Under the pieces are notes generated by a model. That model worked only from the letters and a program-made list of their open reading frames with translations. It was not told the origin of the DNA and did no database searches. A DNA stretch of 38,130 bases, taken from positions 1 to 38,130 of the forward strand of contig WQZU01000011.1 of assembly GCA_009780575.1 (NCBI GenBank), read 5' to 3'. The stretch comes from Candidatus Methanomicula labiotermitis. Lineage in GTDB: Archaea; Thermoplasmatota; Thermoplasmata; Methanomassiliicoccales; Methanomethylophilaceae. Each line of letters begins with the position of its first letter. Position 1 is the first letter of the stretch. The position numbers and the translations under genes are program-made. This document shows positions 15,970 through 24,833 of this stretch, one piece after another.

Positions 15970-17007
15970 TCACGTTTTTATAAATGGTCCTCCGAACCAT
16001 ATGTGCACCAACCCGCGAACGCCTCCATCGAGTATTGCATGGTGGTGAGGGTAGTAAACGCTCCCAACGGGCGAGTCATTCTTTATATGCAGATCCCCTA
16101 CTCCTTGAAGTGTTGCCAGTCCGCCAGATTTAATAGCGAGTAGTCTAGCATCAATTTCTAACAACGTGTAAACATTTTTGTCTGGATCGTTCATCTCGAC
16201 TATCGTCCTGGCCGCATCTTTGGGCAATGCCTCTTCGAAGTTTACCCAAACGCTACCGCTGATTAACGTGGCGAAATAGAATTTTCCAGGTTCCGGTCTA
16301 TCCATGTTATTGTGCAGCTGGGTCAGTACATAGGTTACACCTAGAATCGTGACAGTTCTGGCGGCCTTATTCAGATTTACGGCAAGGTCTACTAACGAAT
16401 CGTAATAGTAATCCGCGAGAAGGATTGCCGCCACCGCAACTGTAGTAGCTGCTGCGGCCACTACAACGGTTTTAGTGCTAACTGTGATGACAACTTTGAT
16501 TACTGGAATAAAGAAGAAGAAACAGTTCTCCACGACCGTTTGCTGTGCCAGATCACTCAAGTAAACGTTGACGCCGTCAATCTTGAACACCGCATCCGCT
16601 TTGCCCTCGCCGAACAGAGGTAAGCCGTATATCGACCCCGATCCCAATAATTCGTCACCCAGATAGTATGATATGGTAATCCTCAAAACGCTCTCCGTAA
16701 TTTCTATAGTGTTCTCTACGCGCACTATATCATCGTGTTGCATCGATAGCATTTCCAGTTCTACGCAATTGAATATCTCTGATGCGTTGTTGAACAATAT
16801 CCCGCCGAATTGCAATGTGTTTTCATGAAAATCCACAAAATATTCATCATATTCTTCGAACGTCCAATTGGCGTTCATCATATTATCGAAATTTATCGAC
16901 CTGATGTATTTATCTTCACTCTCTTCGTTAGGGCCGACTACTCCCACAAAGGATGTTGCAACCAGAAGGATTGCAACCGTCATGAAAACGCCAAGACATT
17001 TCTTCAT
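15970..17007 (-). CDS. Secreted or membrane protein, unknown function
   Basis: A 345-residue protein with a clear signal peptide (MKKCLGVFMTVAILLVATSF...). A polar N-terminal half is followed by a long hydrophobic segment (about residues 160-200, VIKVVITVST with an Ala-rich run) that could cross the membrane, then a C-terminal domain ending GSVYYPHHHAILDGG...VHIWFGGPF. The His-rich ending loosely recalls the last domain of some polymorphic toxins, a weak resemblance only. An AT-rich TATA candidate at about 17031-17036 fits a leaderless start at 17007. First gene of the operon with the 147-residue protein and the HtrA-like protease. Confidence 0.6.
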   Translation of the reverse strand: MKKCLGVFMTVAILLVATSFVGVVGPNEESEDKYIRSINFDNMMNANWTFEEYDEYFVDFHENTLQFGGILFNNASEIFNCVELEMLSMQHDDIVRVENTIEITESVLRITISYYLGDELLGSGSIYGLPLFGEGKADAVFKIDGVNVYLSDLAQQTVVENCFFFFIPVIKVVITVSTKTVVVAAAATTVAVAAILLADYYYDSLVDLAVNLNKAARTVTILGVTYVLTQLHNNMDRPEPGKFYFATLISGSVWVNFEEALPKDAARTIVEMNDPDKNVYTLLEIDARLLAIKSGGLATLQGVGDLHIKNDSPVGSVYYPHHHAILDGGVRGLVHIWFGGPFIKT

Positions 17008-17232
17008 GAATAAATTAATTAGTACAGTCGTATATTGATATTTCTGTTATGTCCGTATATGAAATAATACGTTATATATAATCATCTAAAAACGACGTGA
17101 CACATAGGTTATATATCATAGATCATCAGTCTCGTTACTGTTATTTAGCAGAGATGTGTTGAATGCGACATGCGCACGTAGTGTGCTGATGGGGAACACA
17201 TGTTGTTGAACTGACCGATAGGATGTGATTAT

Positions 17233-17577
17233 GTGGGGATCGAAGGGCGCGAGATAACGAGCATGGGAGTGTTTCAGTCAAGCAGAGGTATGAGGAGAAC
17301 GTCGGTTCCGGTTTTAGTGATATCCCTGCTCGCAGTATTCCTCGTCTGCCTTCAACTGTTATCGATCGGCCCCGACATGTCGATACCCTTGCTGATAGTC
17401 GCAATACTCTGGACGATAATGGCTATATCCAACATTGTATCATACTCAAGACTGGATTCCAAGGATTTCAATGAAGGGGATATGCGGCAGGTCATGGTAT
17501 TGGATACGGGAGATAAGGATGTCAATTGCGTTCGTGAGGTCAGACGGCGAAGGCTCCGATCGGGACACGGTGCATGA
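17233..17577 (+). CDS. Small membrane protein, unknown
   Basis: A 114-residue protein with two hydrophobic segments (about residues 25-47 and 50-70) and a basic C terminus. The GTG start has GGATGTGAT five nt upstream as a possible ribosome-binding site; ATG 17263 is an alternative. Its stop overlaps the next gene's ATG by 4 nt (ATGA), so both are translated together. Not recognised. Confidence 0.5.
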   Translation: MGIEGREITSMGVFQSSRGMRRTSVPVLVISLLAVFLVCLQLLSIGPDMSIPLLIVAILWTIMAISNIVSYSRLDSKDFNEGDMRQVMVLDTGDKDVNCVREVRRRRLRSGHGA

Positions 17578-18167
17578 TGATTTCAGACCCGTTTAAAGTA
17601 CAGAGGCATGTGATGACGAGAACGGTAATCAGGCGTTGCGGCGCAACGGCACTCACCGGCATGAGCCTTGCGGCGCTCCTTTCAGCGGTTATCGTCCTCA
17701 ATCTCCTATTCGCCGATATAGTATACAAATTGTTCTCCCTGATGTTCCTGGCTCCCCTTGCGCTCGGTGCCGTTTTCATCTCCCAGATATTCGGAGGAAG
17801 GAACATGATCACCATGGACGATTCGGGACTTACGCTGAACCATCTTAAATTCGGCCCCGTACCATGGGACCTCATAACCAAGATACGTATCCATTATTCA
17901 TTACGGGGGACAGGGGGTACGATATACGTGTACGTGACCGACATACGCAGACTGAATGAGATCCTCGGAGAGGACGTAGTGCGCAAGGTGATCATGAGCG
18001 GTAGAGGGGATGTGTCGATGGAGATCGGATTCTTCAAGCGGAAAGCGATAGAGGTGGAGACGCTGATGAGGGAGCGCACGGACTCAGCAAACATCCCATT
18101 GATCTCCGAGATAGGAGATCGAAACGGCAGAGGTCGATTACGGAAAGGAACGAAGGAACTACACTGA
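17574..18167 (+). CDS. Membrane protein with PH-like domain
   Basis: A 197-residue protein with two transmembrane segments (about residues 27-48 and 52-70), then a PH-like soluble domain: NMITMDDSGLTLNHLKFGPVPWDLITKIRI...GGTIYVYVTDIRRLNEI. That strand pattern, with a Trp at the domain's first turn, is common in small bacterial and archaeal membrane PH-like proteins. Coupled to the preceding gene by an ATGA overlap. Function unknown. Confidence 0.6.
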   Translation: MMISDPFKVQRHVMTRTVIRRCGATALTGMSLAALLSAVIVLNLLFADIVYKLFSLMFLAPLALGAVFISQIFGGRNMITMDDSGLTLNHLKFGPVPWDLITKIRIHYSLRGTGGTIYVYVTDIRRLNEILGEDVVRKVIMSGRGDVSMEIGFFKRKAIEVETLMRERTDSANIPLISEIGDRNGRGRLRKGTKELH

Positions 18168-18289
18168 TGGCGATCATCGCAACCATGCCGATGAGGATAT
18201 CGGGATTCCGGTTCGGCTATACGACAGCTTAAAGACGCTGAAATACGATATATCTGTAAGAACGGTCGCCGCCGAATGGAGTTATACCG

Positions 18290-18748
18290 ATGCTTGAACC
18301 TAAGGAGTTAAAGGACACACTTCAAAGGAACGGCCTCATTCAGGACGATCTGTTCGAATTGGGAACCAGTAAAGGCAGTACGTTGATGGCCATACCGCTG
18401 ACCGTATTATCCATCGCAATATTGGCTCCGCCGGATGCAAGCTCCACAGTCTCCGTATTCGCCTTCACGCTCATGGACGGTAAACTGATAATAACTCCCG
18501 TCGGGAAAAATGTCGCCGTCATAGGAGATGCCGTTTCAATCGGTAAAGAGGATGTGAAAGAGATGAGGCTCAGAAGATCCACGCTCGGCGACTGCATACT
18601 GGCGATCAGATACAATGACGGCAAACAGAAAGAATACTACGTGGGAAGTTACAAAGAAGGGTACGAGAACATCAAGAAGATCGTCGAGAATTTCAACTCA
18701 GGAGTCCCCTCCTGCAGTTCATCCGAGGAGTATCAGGCCTGTAAGTGA
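18290..18748 (+). CDS. PH-like small protein
   Basis: A 152-residue protein with a hydrophobic stretch (about residues 32-47, STLMAIPLTVLSIAILAPP) and a C-terminal beta-rich segment (AFTLMDGKLIITPVGK, ILAIRYNDGKQKEYYVG) with a final helix. It looks like another PH-type domain. Function unknown. It is followed after one base by a truncated membrane-protein frame. Confidence 0.5.
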   Translation: MLEPKELKDTLQRNGLIQDDLFELGTSKGSTLMAIPLTVLSIAILAPPDASSTVSVFAFTLMDGKLIITPVGKNVAVIGDAVSIGKEDVKEMRLRRSTLGDCILAIRYNDGKQKEYYVGSYKEGYENIKKIVENFNSGVPSCSSSEEYQACK

Positions 18749-18749
18749 C

Positions 18750-18911
18750 ATGGGACTTCTGAAGGCGTTGAGATACAGGCCGACAAATCACACATCCGAA
18801 GCGATGACGGACTATCAGCTGGCTTTCATGCTCGTTGCGTTATCCTCTCTCGCGATGATGTTGAGCCCATCGGCATCCTTGCGGCCTCCATGTTCATCGT
18901 CGCGCTTGCAT
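18750..18911 (+). pseudogene. Truncated membrane-protein gene
   Basis: ATG 18750 opens a protein starting MGLLKALRYRPTNHTSEAMT, followed by a hydrophobic helix (LAFMLVALSSLAMML). A second hydrophobic stretch (IGILAASMFIVALAYGE, then stop) continues in the next frame, so the gene is frameshifted near 18863. It is then cut by the HepT-like fragment that begins at 18912. Not recognised beyond two membrane segments. Confidence 0.45.
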
Positions 18912-19166
18912 ATGGCGAGTAAAGACATGTCCATATTGCAAACCATCGTGAGATACTGTACAGACATTGAGAATGCGATGAACAGATTCGGCAATGATGA
19001 AGACAGTTTTCTGGACCGAATACCAATATACTTGCTCTTTCTGCATAGCTCAAATAGGAGAGGCCGTCAAACGTTTATCCTTTGAATTGACACACGGAGA
19101 TAGATTGGAGTGATATAGCGAAGATGAGGGATTTTCTCAATCATAGTTATCATAACGTAAACCTAA
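18912..19166 (+). pseudogene. Decayed HepT toxin copy
   Basis: The DNA closely matches 12654-12913, the HepT gene of pair B, beginning at the same ATGGCGAGTAAAGACAT. A 4-nt loss near 19017 and a 10-nt loss near 19096 break the frame, and homology stops after AACCTAA, so the C terminus is missing. The RNase motif MRDFLNHSY is still readable in another frame. No MNT partner is next to it. It is a partial duplication that has lost function. Confidence 0.88.
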
Positions 19167-19231
19167 TCCCAAAGACAGAGATTGAGTGTCGTTGAATTCG
19201 TCAATTTGATACTGTTGAATGACGAAGCGTG

Positions 19232-19762
19232 TCATCCGTACTTCTTCAGATGTTCCTTGGCACCCTCATGTTTCTTCTTGGACGCTTTCTCGATCCATTT
19301 TCTTGCTTCAGCCGGATCCCGATTCACTCCTTTTCCTTCGAAATATGCAATGCCCAGCCTGAACTCTCCGTCCGGGAATCCGTTTTCAGCCGCCATCCTG
19401 AACCATTTGACGCCTTCGGCAGGATCCTGTTCCGCGAATTCACCGTCATAATATGCGAATCCCAATGACATCTGTGCCGACGTATTTCCTTGTTCGGCCG
19501 ACATTTTCAGCCATCTGAAGGATTCTTCCATGTCTTTTTCCACGCCATCTCCGGCAGCATACGCTACTCCCATGAACAATTGTCCCCAAGAGTCTCCGTT
19601 CTCGGCGGACAGCCTGGTCCATTTGACGGCTTCCTCTATATTCATATCTACGCCTTCGCCGGAATAATACATACTTCCAATGGTAAATTGCGCTTCGGCA
19701 TCTCCGGATTCCGCCAAATTCTTCAATTTTTCGAATTTCTTATCCTTCCTCTGCCCGAACAT
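19232..19762 (-). CDS. Sel1-repeat protein
   Basis: A 176-residue protein made of about four Sel1-like (TPR-related) repeats of 36 residues, each of the form AxxGxxxAQxxLGxxYxxGxGVxxDxxEAxKWxxxAA. No signal peptide. Such solenoids mediate protein-protein contacts. A TTATATAATT stretch (complement of 19781-19790) lies one promoter distance from the ATG, indicating a leaderless mRNA. Partner unknown. Confidence 0.88.
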   Translation of the reverse strand: MFGQRKDKKFEKLKNLAESGDAEAQFTIGSMYYSGEGVDMNIEEAVKWTRLSAENGDSWGQLFMGVAYAAGDGVEKDMEESFRWLKMSAEQGNTSAQMSLGFAYYDGEFAEQDPAEGVKWFRMAAENGFPDGEFRLGIAYFEGKGVNRDPAEARKWIEKASKKKHEGAKEHLKKYG

Positions 19763-19921
19763 ACATATTCATCGGCGTTAAATTATATAATGAATCTCTG
19801 CTCGTCATTGTCTGCCTCTGCTCATGACACGACCGCGGATCCGGCTGCAGTCGTTGTGAGCAACGGTTCGTGTGCTGCGCTTCTCCGATAATTTGAAAGA
19901 GTAGGTCATGCTGCGGTATGT

Positions 19922-20413
19922 ATGCACACATATGCCGACGGCAATATCATATTCCGTTCTTCGAAAGGGAGGCTTTATTATTCACTCCAGGCCGCAATTC
20001 TCCTGATCTGTGCAGTATCTTTCGCCGCCGTTGCGCATGGCATGATAGAAGGCACGAACGTCTCGTTATTTCTTGTGATAGGATTGATATTTCTTCCCTT
20101 AAGCGTCCTTATTATCATATTTGCCCGTCTGAAGATCGTCCTTGAAAAAGAGGGTATACGACTCCCGAATGTGCCAATGTGTGCACAGAAATTCATACCT
20201 TATGTCAATGTGACGAGATTCTACGAAAGATCTGATCTCACGGGTTTAACGATCGGCGTTTCACTCGACCAGGTATGGATAGATTACATAAACGTCAACG
20301 GAAAGAAGGACGGCATAGGACTATCTCCTGAGAACAAGGATTTATTCATCGCCGAATTGACCAAACGCACGGGCATCCCGATATCGGCGAATCCTAATAT
20401 GAGATCGCGATAA
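19922..20413 (+). CDS. Membrane protein with PH-like domain
   Basis: A 163-residue protein: a short beta hairpin (ADGNIIFRSSKGRLYYS), two transmembrane segments (about residues 22-40 and 46-66), and a soluble C-terminal domain with LKIVLEKEGIRLP...FIPYVNVTRFYE...QVWIDYINVNG. It resembles the other membrane/PH-like proteins of the window. Function unknown. Confidence 0.6.
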   Translation: MHTYADGNIIFRSSKGRLYYSLQAAILLICAVSFAAVAHGMIEGTNVSLFLVIGLIFLPLSVLIIIFARLKIVLEKEGIRLPNVPMCAQKFIPYVNVTRFYERSDLTGLTIGVSLDQVWIDYINVNGKKDGIGLSPENKDLFIAELTKRTGIPISANPNMRSR

Positions 20414-20464
20414 TACGTTACATTCGCTTTTCTCGTTTTCGGTTGTGCGAGATCTGCGGCGCGA

Positions 20465-21829
20465 TCAATTCTTGAAACTGTGGATCGGCGCTGGGATGCG
20501 TCCGCCGCGGTTTATGAAATCATCACATTTGAACGGATTGACGCGCATCACGGGCGCCCTTCCCAAGAGTCCTCCGAATTCTGCCATCTCTCCTTCCTTC
20601 TTTCCGATCACTGGAATTATACGGACGGCTGTTGTCTTATGGTTTATCATACCTATTGCCATCTCGTCCGCTATTATTCCGGATATTGATTCCGCCTTTG
20701 TGTTGCCCGGAACCGCTATCATATCCAATCCCACGGAGCACACGCACGTCATTGCTTCAAGCTTCTCTATCGTCAGCGCTCCTTTCAGAACGGCGTCGAT
20801 CATACCCTGGTCTTCGCTCACCGGTATGAATGCACCGCTCAGTCCTCCTACGTATGATGACGCCATCACTCCGCCTTTCTTCACGTGATCGTTCAATATA
20901 GCCAGCGCTGCCGTGGTTCCCGGAGCGCCGGGAAATTCCAGACCCATTTCAATAAGGATCTCGGCAATGCTGTCTCCCACGGCGGGCGTGGGCGCAAGGG
21001 AAAGGTCGATTATTCCGAATGGCGCTCCCAGTCTTGAGGATGCTTCGCGCGCAACAAGTTGCCCCATCCTCGTGACCTTGAACGCAGTTCTTTTGATCGT
21101 TTCGCAGAGTTCCTCAAAACTTTTCCCTTTGGTCTCCGAGACCGCGGCCTTGATCACTCCCGGTCCGCTCACTCCCACGTTTATCACGTTGTCGGGTCCG
21201 GTCACTCCGTGGAATGCTCCCGCCATGAACGGATTGTCGTCCGGAGCGTTGCAGAAGACGACGAGTTTAGCGCACCCGACCGAATCTCGTTCTTTGGTGA
21301 GTTCCGCCGTTTCAAGTATGACGTTGCCGAGCATCCTGACAACGTCCATGTTTATCCCGTCCTTAGTGGACGCCGTATTCACGGACGCGCATACGCATGA
21401 CGTTGACGACAGCGCTTTCGGTATTGATCTTATCAGAAGCTCATCGGCGTGTGTCATGCCTTTCGACACCAGCGCCGTGTAGCCTCCGATGAAGTTTATT
21501 CCCGTATCCTTGGCGGCCTCGTCAAGGGTCCCGGCTATCGACACGAAATCTTCTTCGGTCTTGCAGGCCGACGCACCGACTATCGATATCGGCGTCACGG
21601 AAACGCGTTCGTTCACTATCGGTATGCCGTATTCCTTCTCGATGTCCTTTGCCGTCTGTACGAGATTCTTTGCGACCGTTGTCACTTTCCTGTATATCTT
21701 CCTGTTCAGCCTTTTGAGATCACTGTCGCAGCAATCCATCAGATTTATGCCGAGAGTGACCGTTCTGACATCAAGATTCTCTTCTTTGATCATCTTGTTC
21801 GTTTCGAGGACCTCGAATATGTCGACCAT
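20465..21829 (-). CDS. UPF0210 (PFL-like) protein
   Basis: A 454-residue protein of the UPF0210 family, related in fold to pyruvate formate-lyase-type enzymes but without established activity. Typical stretches: [61 protein letters not shown], and [13 protein letters not shown] at the end. The longer frame to 21886 overlaps the upstream ACT gene; I use ATG 21829, 2 nt after that gene's stop. The ACT-domain protein plus UPF0210 pair is conserved across bacteria and archaea, suggesting the small protein senses a ligand for the large one. Confidence 0.9.
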   Translation of the reverse strand: MVDIFEVLETNKMIKEENLDVRTVTLGINLMDCCDSDLKRLNRKIYRKVTTVAKNLVQTAKDIEKEYGIPIVNERVSVTPISIVGASACKTEEDFVSIAGTLDEAAKDTGINFIGGYTALVSKGMTHADELLIRSIPKALSSTSCVCASVNTASTKDGINMDVVRMLGNVILETAELTKERDSVGCAKLVVFCNAPDDNPFMAGAFHGVTGPDNVINVGVSGPGVIKAAVSETKGKSFEELCETIKRTAFKVTRMGQLVAREASSRLGAPFGIIDLSLAPTPAVGDSIAEILIEMGLEFPGAPGTTAALAILNDHVKKGGVMASSYVGGLSGAFIPVSEDQGMIDAVLKGALTIEKLEAMTCVCSVGLDMIAVPGNTKAESISGIIADEMAIGMINHKTTAVRIIPVIGKKEGEMAEFGGLLGRAPVMRVNPFKCDDFINRGGRIPAPIHSFKN

Positions 21830-21831
21830 GG

Positions 21832-22113
21832 TCACACCTTGTGCATCATGTTGAATATGTCCTCGCGCTGAACGTTTATCGTGCATCCCATTGCTTTTCC
21901 TATCTCTATGATCTCATCCGCCATCGCAGAGAAGTCTTTCGTGCACAGTTCCGTGTCGACGATCATCATCATGTTGATGAATTCCTGCACCGTTGTCTGC
22001 GTTATGTCAAGGATGTTTATCTTATTCTCCGCCAGATATGTGCAGACTTTTGCGATTATGCCTATGTGATCCTTCCCGACAAGCGTGATAATGTTCCTGT
22101 TCATCTTATTCAC
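21832..22113 (-). CDS. ACT-domain protein, UPF0237 family
   Basis: A 93-residue single ACT domain: [33 protein letters not shown] is the classic ligand-binding beta-alpha-beta start. Probably an amino-acid or small-ligand sensor working with the UPF0210 protein encoded 2 nt downstream. Met 4 (22104) is an alternative start. Confidence 0.9.
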   Translation of the reverse strand: MNKMNRNIITLVGKDHIGIIAKVCTYLAENKINILDITQTTVQEFINMMMIVDTELCTKDFSAMADEIIEIGKAMGCTINVQREDIFNMMHKV

Positions 22114-22346
22114 CGTTATCTCATGTTCAGCATCCGTTGTCTTATCTCGGCGCGTCTCACGTTTCCGTGCAACATGTCGTTTTGCACTTTCACGGTATTA
22201 ACGGAGTCCCATGTAAACTTTTTCTTGTAATTACATCCGGCATAAGATCATGTTCGAGTACCGCCAATACACCGTATCACGTTTTTCTTATCGGAATGAC
22301 CGATTATAATCACTATCATTATAAGCCGATACGTCTTCACACCCAT

Positions 22347-22574
22347 ATGGCTTCTTTCGATGCACTCGGAAAGGATTCCAGTTTGTTCGCCCTGATAATG
22401 GGTATAATCGCCGTTGCGGTGATCTACTTCCCGCTGGCGGTATTGTTGATGGGTGTCCTCGCATTTGTGATAGGACTTATAAACCTGCTCGGCAACAAAC
22501 ATAACCTGGTAGCCCTGATCGCTATGGTCCTGGGTCTCATCGTGATTCTTCTGGCCGTTCTGGATCATATATGA
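22347..22574 (+). CDS. Small two-helix membrane protein
   Basis: A 75-residue protein that is nearly all hydrophobic: two or three helices with a GLINLLGNKHN turn between. The frame is open to 22137, but ATTATAAG (about 22316-22323) lies one promoter distance before ATG 22347, and the protein from there begins MASFDALGKDSS, so I choose this as a leaderless start. Function unknown. Confidence 0.6.
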   Translation: MASFDALGKDSSLFALIMGIIAVAVIYFPLAVLLMGVLAFVIGLINLLGNKHNLVALIAMVLGLIVILLAVLDHI

Positions 22575-22622
22575 ATCGCGAGCAAACTTCTTATTCATAT
22601 CTTTTTAACGATGCGCGCAGGG

Positions 22623-23912
22623 TCATTTACCGCAAAGATCTTTCCATATCCTCTCGGATGCATCCATTATATCCGGTTCGTTCAGTGTGATCATCCTTCG
22701 GTCAAGCATTATTATGTCTCCCTGGCATATCGCCGTCTTCACATTCATTGCGGACGCCGAATAGACTATGTTGGAAATTATGTTCTCAGGAAGCAGCGGC
22801 CTCATGTTCGGTAATTTGCCGTCAAGTATCACAATATCCGCATACTTTCCCGGTTCGATCGATCCTGTTTCACTGCCCATCCCGATCGCTTTCGCTCCGT
22901 TTATCGTTGCGATGTCTAGAAGAGTCTGCGCAGGTACGACCGTAGCGTCCCATCTGCTCGATTTCTGCAAAAGACCGAGGATCTTCATTTCGGAGAACAT
23001 ATCCAGACTGTTGTTCGTTGTGCTCCCGTCCGTTCCGAGTGAGACGTTTACGTTGTTCATCATCATCTCCGGTATAGGAACGACGCCTCCGGTTGCCAGC
23101 TTCATGTTGGACACCGGACATGATGATATGGACATTCCCGCTTTTCCCATCAGGCGGATTTCGTTCATTGTCACCCACGCCGAGTGTGCGGCCGTCGATC
23201 TTTCACTTAATACGCCTATGTCGCTGAGCCATTCCGCCGGCCTCTTTCCTGTCTTCCTTCTGTGATCGTTCACTTCTTTTCTGGTCTCGGACATATGGAA
23301 ATGTAAAGGAACGCCGATCTCATCGGAAAGATGTTTTGCGCTTATGCATGTGTCTTCGCTGCAAACGTATACGCCTTGCAGTCCTACTCCCGGTCTGCTT
23401 TTTTTAAGATCTTTGTGCGTATTGCAGAATCTTCTGCAGTTGTCCAGCGGTTCGCCTTTCTGCGTTGTGAATTCCGTGTCGAGGACGCACCAGCATAGTA
23501 TTCCTCTTATTCCCGCTTCCTCAGTTGCCTTTGCCGTTATGTCCTGCGAATAATACAGATCCATGAATGTCGTTGTTCCCGAGCGTATCATCTCCAGACA
23601 TCCGAGTTTCGTTCCCGTCTCTATGTCTTTGTCCGATCGGTTAGAATCGATCTTGAAGACCTTGTTCAGAAAATCCGGGAACGGGAGATCATCCGCCGTT
23701 CCTTTCATCACGGACATTGAAACGTGAGTGTGCGTGTTCACCATTCCCGGGATCGCTATGTCACCGGACGCATCTATCTCAACGTCCGCAGACCCTTTGA
23801 ATTCCGGACCGACGGAAACTATCCTGCCGTCCTTTATTTGGATGTCCCCTTTCACGATCCTTCTCGACGCGTCCTGCGTGACTATCCACGCATTGCGTAT
23901 GACCTTGAGCAT
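22623..23912 (-). CDS. dadD: 5'-deoxyadenosine/MTA/SAH deaminase-type amidohydrolase
   Basis: A 429-residue metal-dependent amidohydrolase. Metal ligands: HTHVSMSVMKG (after the first beta sandwich), HFHMSET, AAHSAWV and LGTDGSTTNNSLDM, then the C-terminal GSIEPGKYADIVILD. In methanogens this branch deaminates 5'-deoxyadenosine, methylthioadenosine and S-adenosylhomocysteine to the inosine derivatives, salvaging radical SAM and methylation by-products. The frame is open to 24353 but runs across the divergent MBL gene; the family start MLKVIRNAWIVTQD is at 23912. Substrate preference cannot be read from sequence. Confidence 0.88.
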   Translation of the reverse strand: MLKVIRNAWIVTQDASRRIVKGDIQIKDGRIVSVGPEFKGSADVEIDASGDIAIPGMVNTHTHVSMSVMKGTADDLPFPDFLNKVFKIDSNRSDKDIETGTKLGCLEMIRSGTTTFMDLYYSQDITAKATEEAGIRGILCWCVLDTEFTTQKGEPLDNCRRFCNTHKDLKKSRPGVGLQGVYVCSEDTCISAKHLSDEIGVPLHFHMSETRKEVNDHRRKTGKRPAEWLSDIGVLSERSTAAHSAWVTMNEIRLMGKAGMSISSCPVSNMKLATGGVVPIPEMMMNNVNVSLGTDGSTTNNSLDMFSEMKILGLLQKSSRWDATVVPAQTLLDIATINGAKAIGMGSETGSIEPGKYADIVILDGKLPNMRPLLPENIISNIVYSASAMNVKTAICQGDIIMLDRRMITLNEPDIMDASERIWKDLCGK

Positions 23913-23993
23913 GAATGACAATCGGGTTCGGATATTAATTTTCTTATGTTGCGTGAGAACAATAAATAATACGTGAACGCCATAGAGCGGTGA

Positions 23994-24803
23994 ATGGTAT
24001 CTAGGCTCACTTTCCTCGGCACGGGCGGCGGCCGCTACGCGGCCATTTACCAGACGCGCAGTACCGGAGGCGTTGTTCTTGATACCGGCGGAAAACGGAT
24101 ACACATCGACCCGGGACCGGGTGCGCTGACGAACATGAGCCGCATAGGGATGGATCCCGCGAGAACGGACGCAATACTGATATCGCATTGTCATCCCGAC
24201 CATTATTCCGATGCGGAGGTGCTGATAGAAGGGATGTGCAAAGGAGGGATCGTGAAAAGAGGCGAGCTGGTGGGCAGCCTCAGCGTAATGGAGGGGTTCG
24301 AAGGATTGGGTCCGAGGATGACGCATTATCACTTCAATATGATAGACCGGCATTCGTGCGTTGTGCCCGGTGATTCCCTGGACGTGTGCGGCATTGATAC
24401 GAAGGTCACAATGTCACTGCATAGTGACAAAACCGCCGTTGGTTTCAGGTTTAACACATCCGACGGCGTGATCTCATACGTATGCGACACGCATTTCCGC
24501 GAGGATGTCGTGAACGAATACAAAGATTCAAGGATCCTCATATTACCTGTGACGAGACCTACCAAGGCGCGCATAAAATGTCATCTTTGCACCGAGGACG
24601 CCGTACTGTTCGCCAATGCTGTGCGGCCTGAACTGATACTCATAAACCACATGGGCGTGCGCATGATACACGACGGCCCCGAGAAAGAGGCGGCGTACGT
24701 GGAATCGAAAACGGGCGTAAGGACAGTGGCGGCGGATGATCTTATGGTTGTCAATATATCCGACGTCATCGAAATATCGACGGCCGCTGCAAGTGACAAG
24801 TAA
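23994..24803 (+). CDS. MBL-fold metallo-hydrolase
   Basis: A 269-residue metallo-beta-lactamase-fold protein. It has LTFLGTGGGRYA at the N terminus, IDPGPGALT, the metal-binding ISHCHPDHYSD, CDTHF as the later Asp/His ligand, and INHMGVRMIH near the end. Related archaeal proteins are poorly characterised hydrolases. It is divergent from the deaminase gene and followed after 30 nt by cca on the same strand. Confidence 0.85.
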   Translation: MVSRLTFLGTGGGRYAAIYQTRSTGGVVLDTGGKRIHIDPGPGALTNMSRIGMDPARTDAILISHCHPDHYSDAEVLIEGMCKGGIVKRGELVGSLSVMEGFEGLGPRMTHYHFNMIDRHSCVVPGDSLDVCGIDTKVTMSLHSDKTAVGFRFNTSDGVISYVCDTHFREDVVNEYKDSRILILPVTRPTKARIKCHLCTEDAVLFANAVRPELILINHMGVRMIHDGPEKEAAYVESKTGVRTVAADDLMVVNISDVIEISTAAASDK

Positions 24804-24833
24804 TAAATCCGGAAATGCTCTAACCGCATTCAT

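Noticed and set aside
15970-17007. Firm call of a polymorphic toxin
   Set aside because: The only hint is a His-rich, aromatic C terminus; no complete toxin domain motif is recognisable.
23913-24353. N-terminal extension of the deaminase
   Set aside because: It runs antisense through the MBL-fold gene; the amidohydrolase family start is at 23912.
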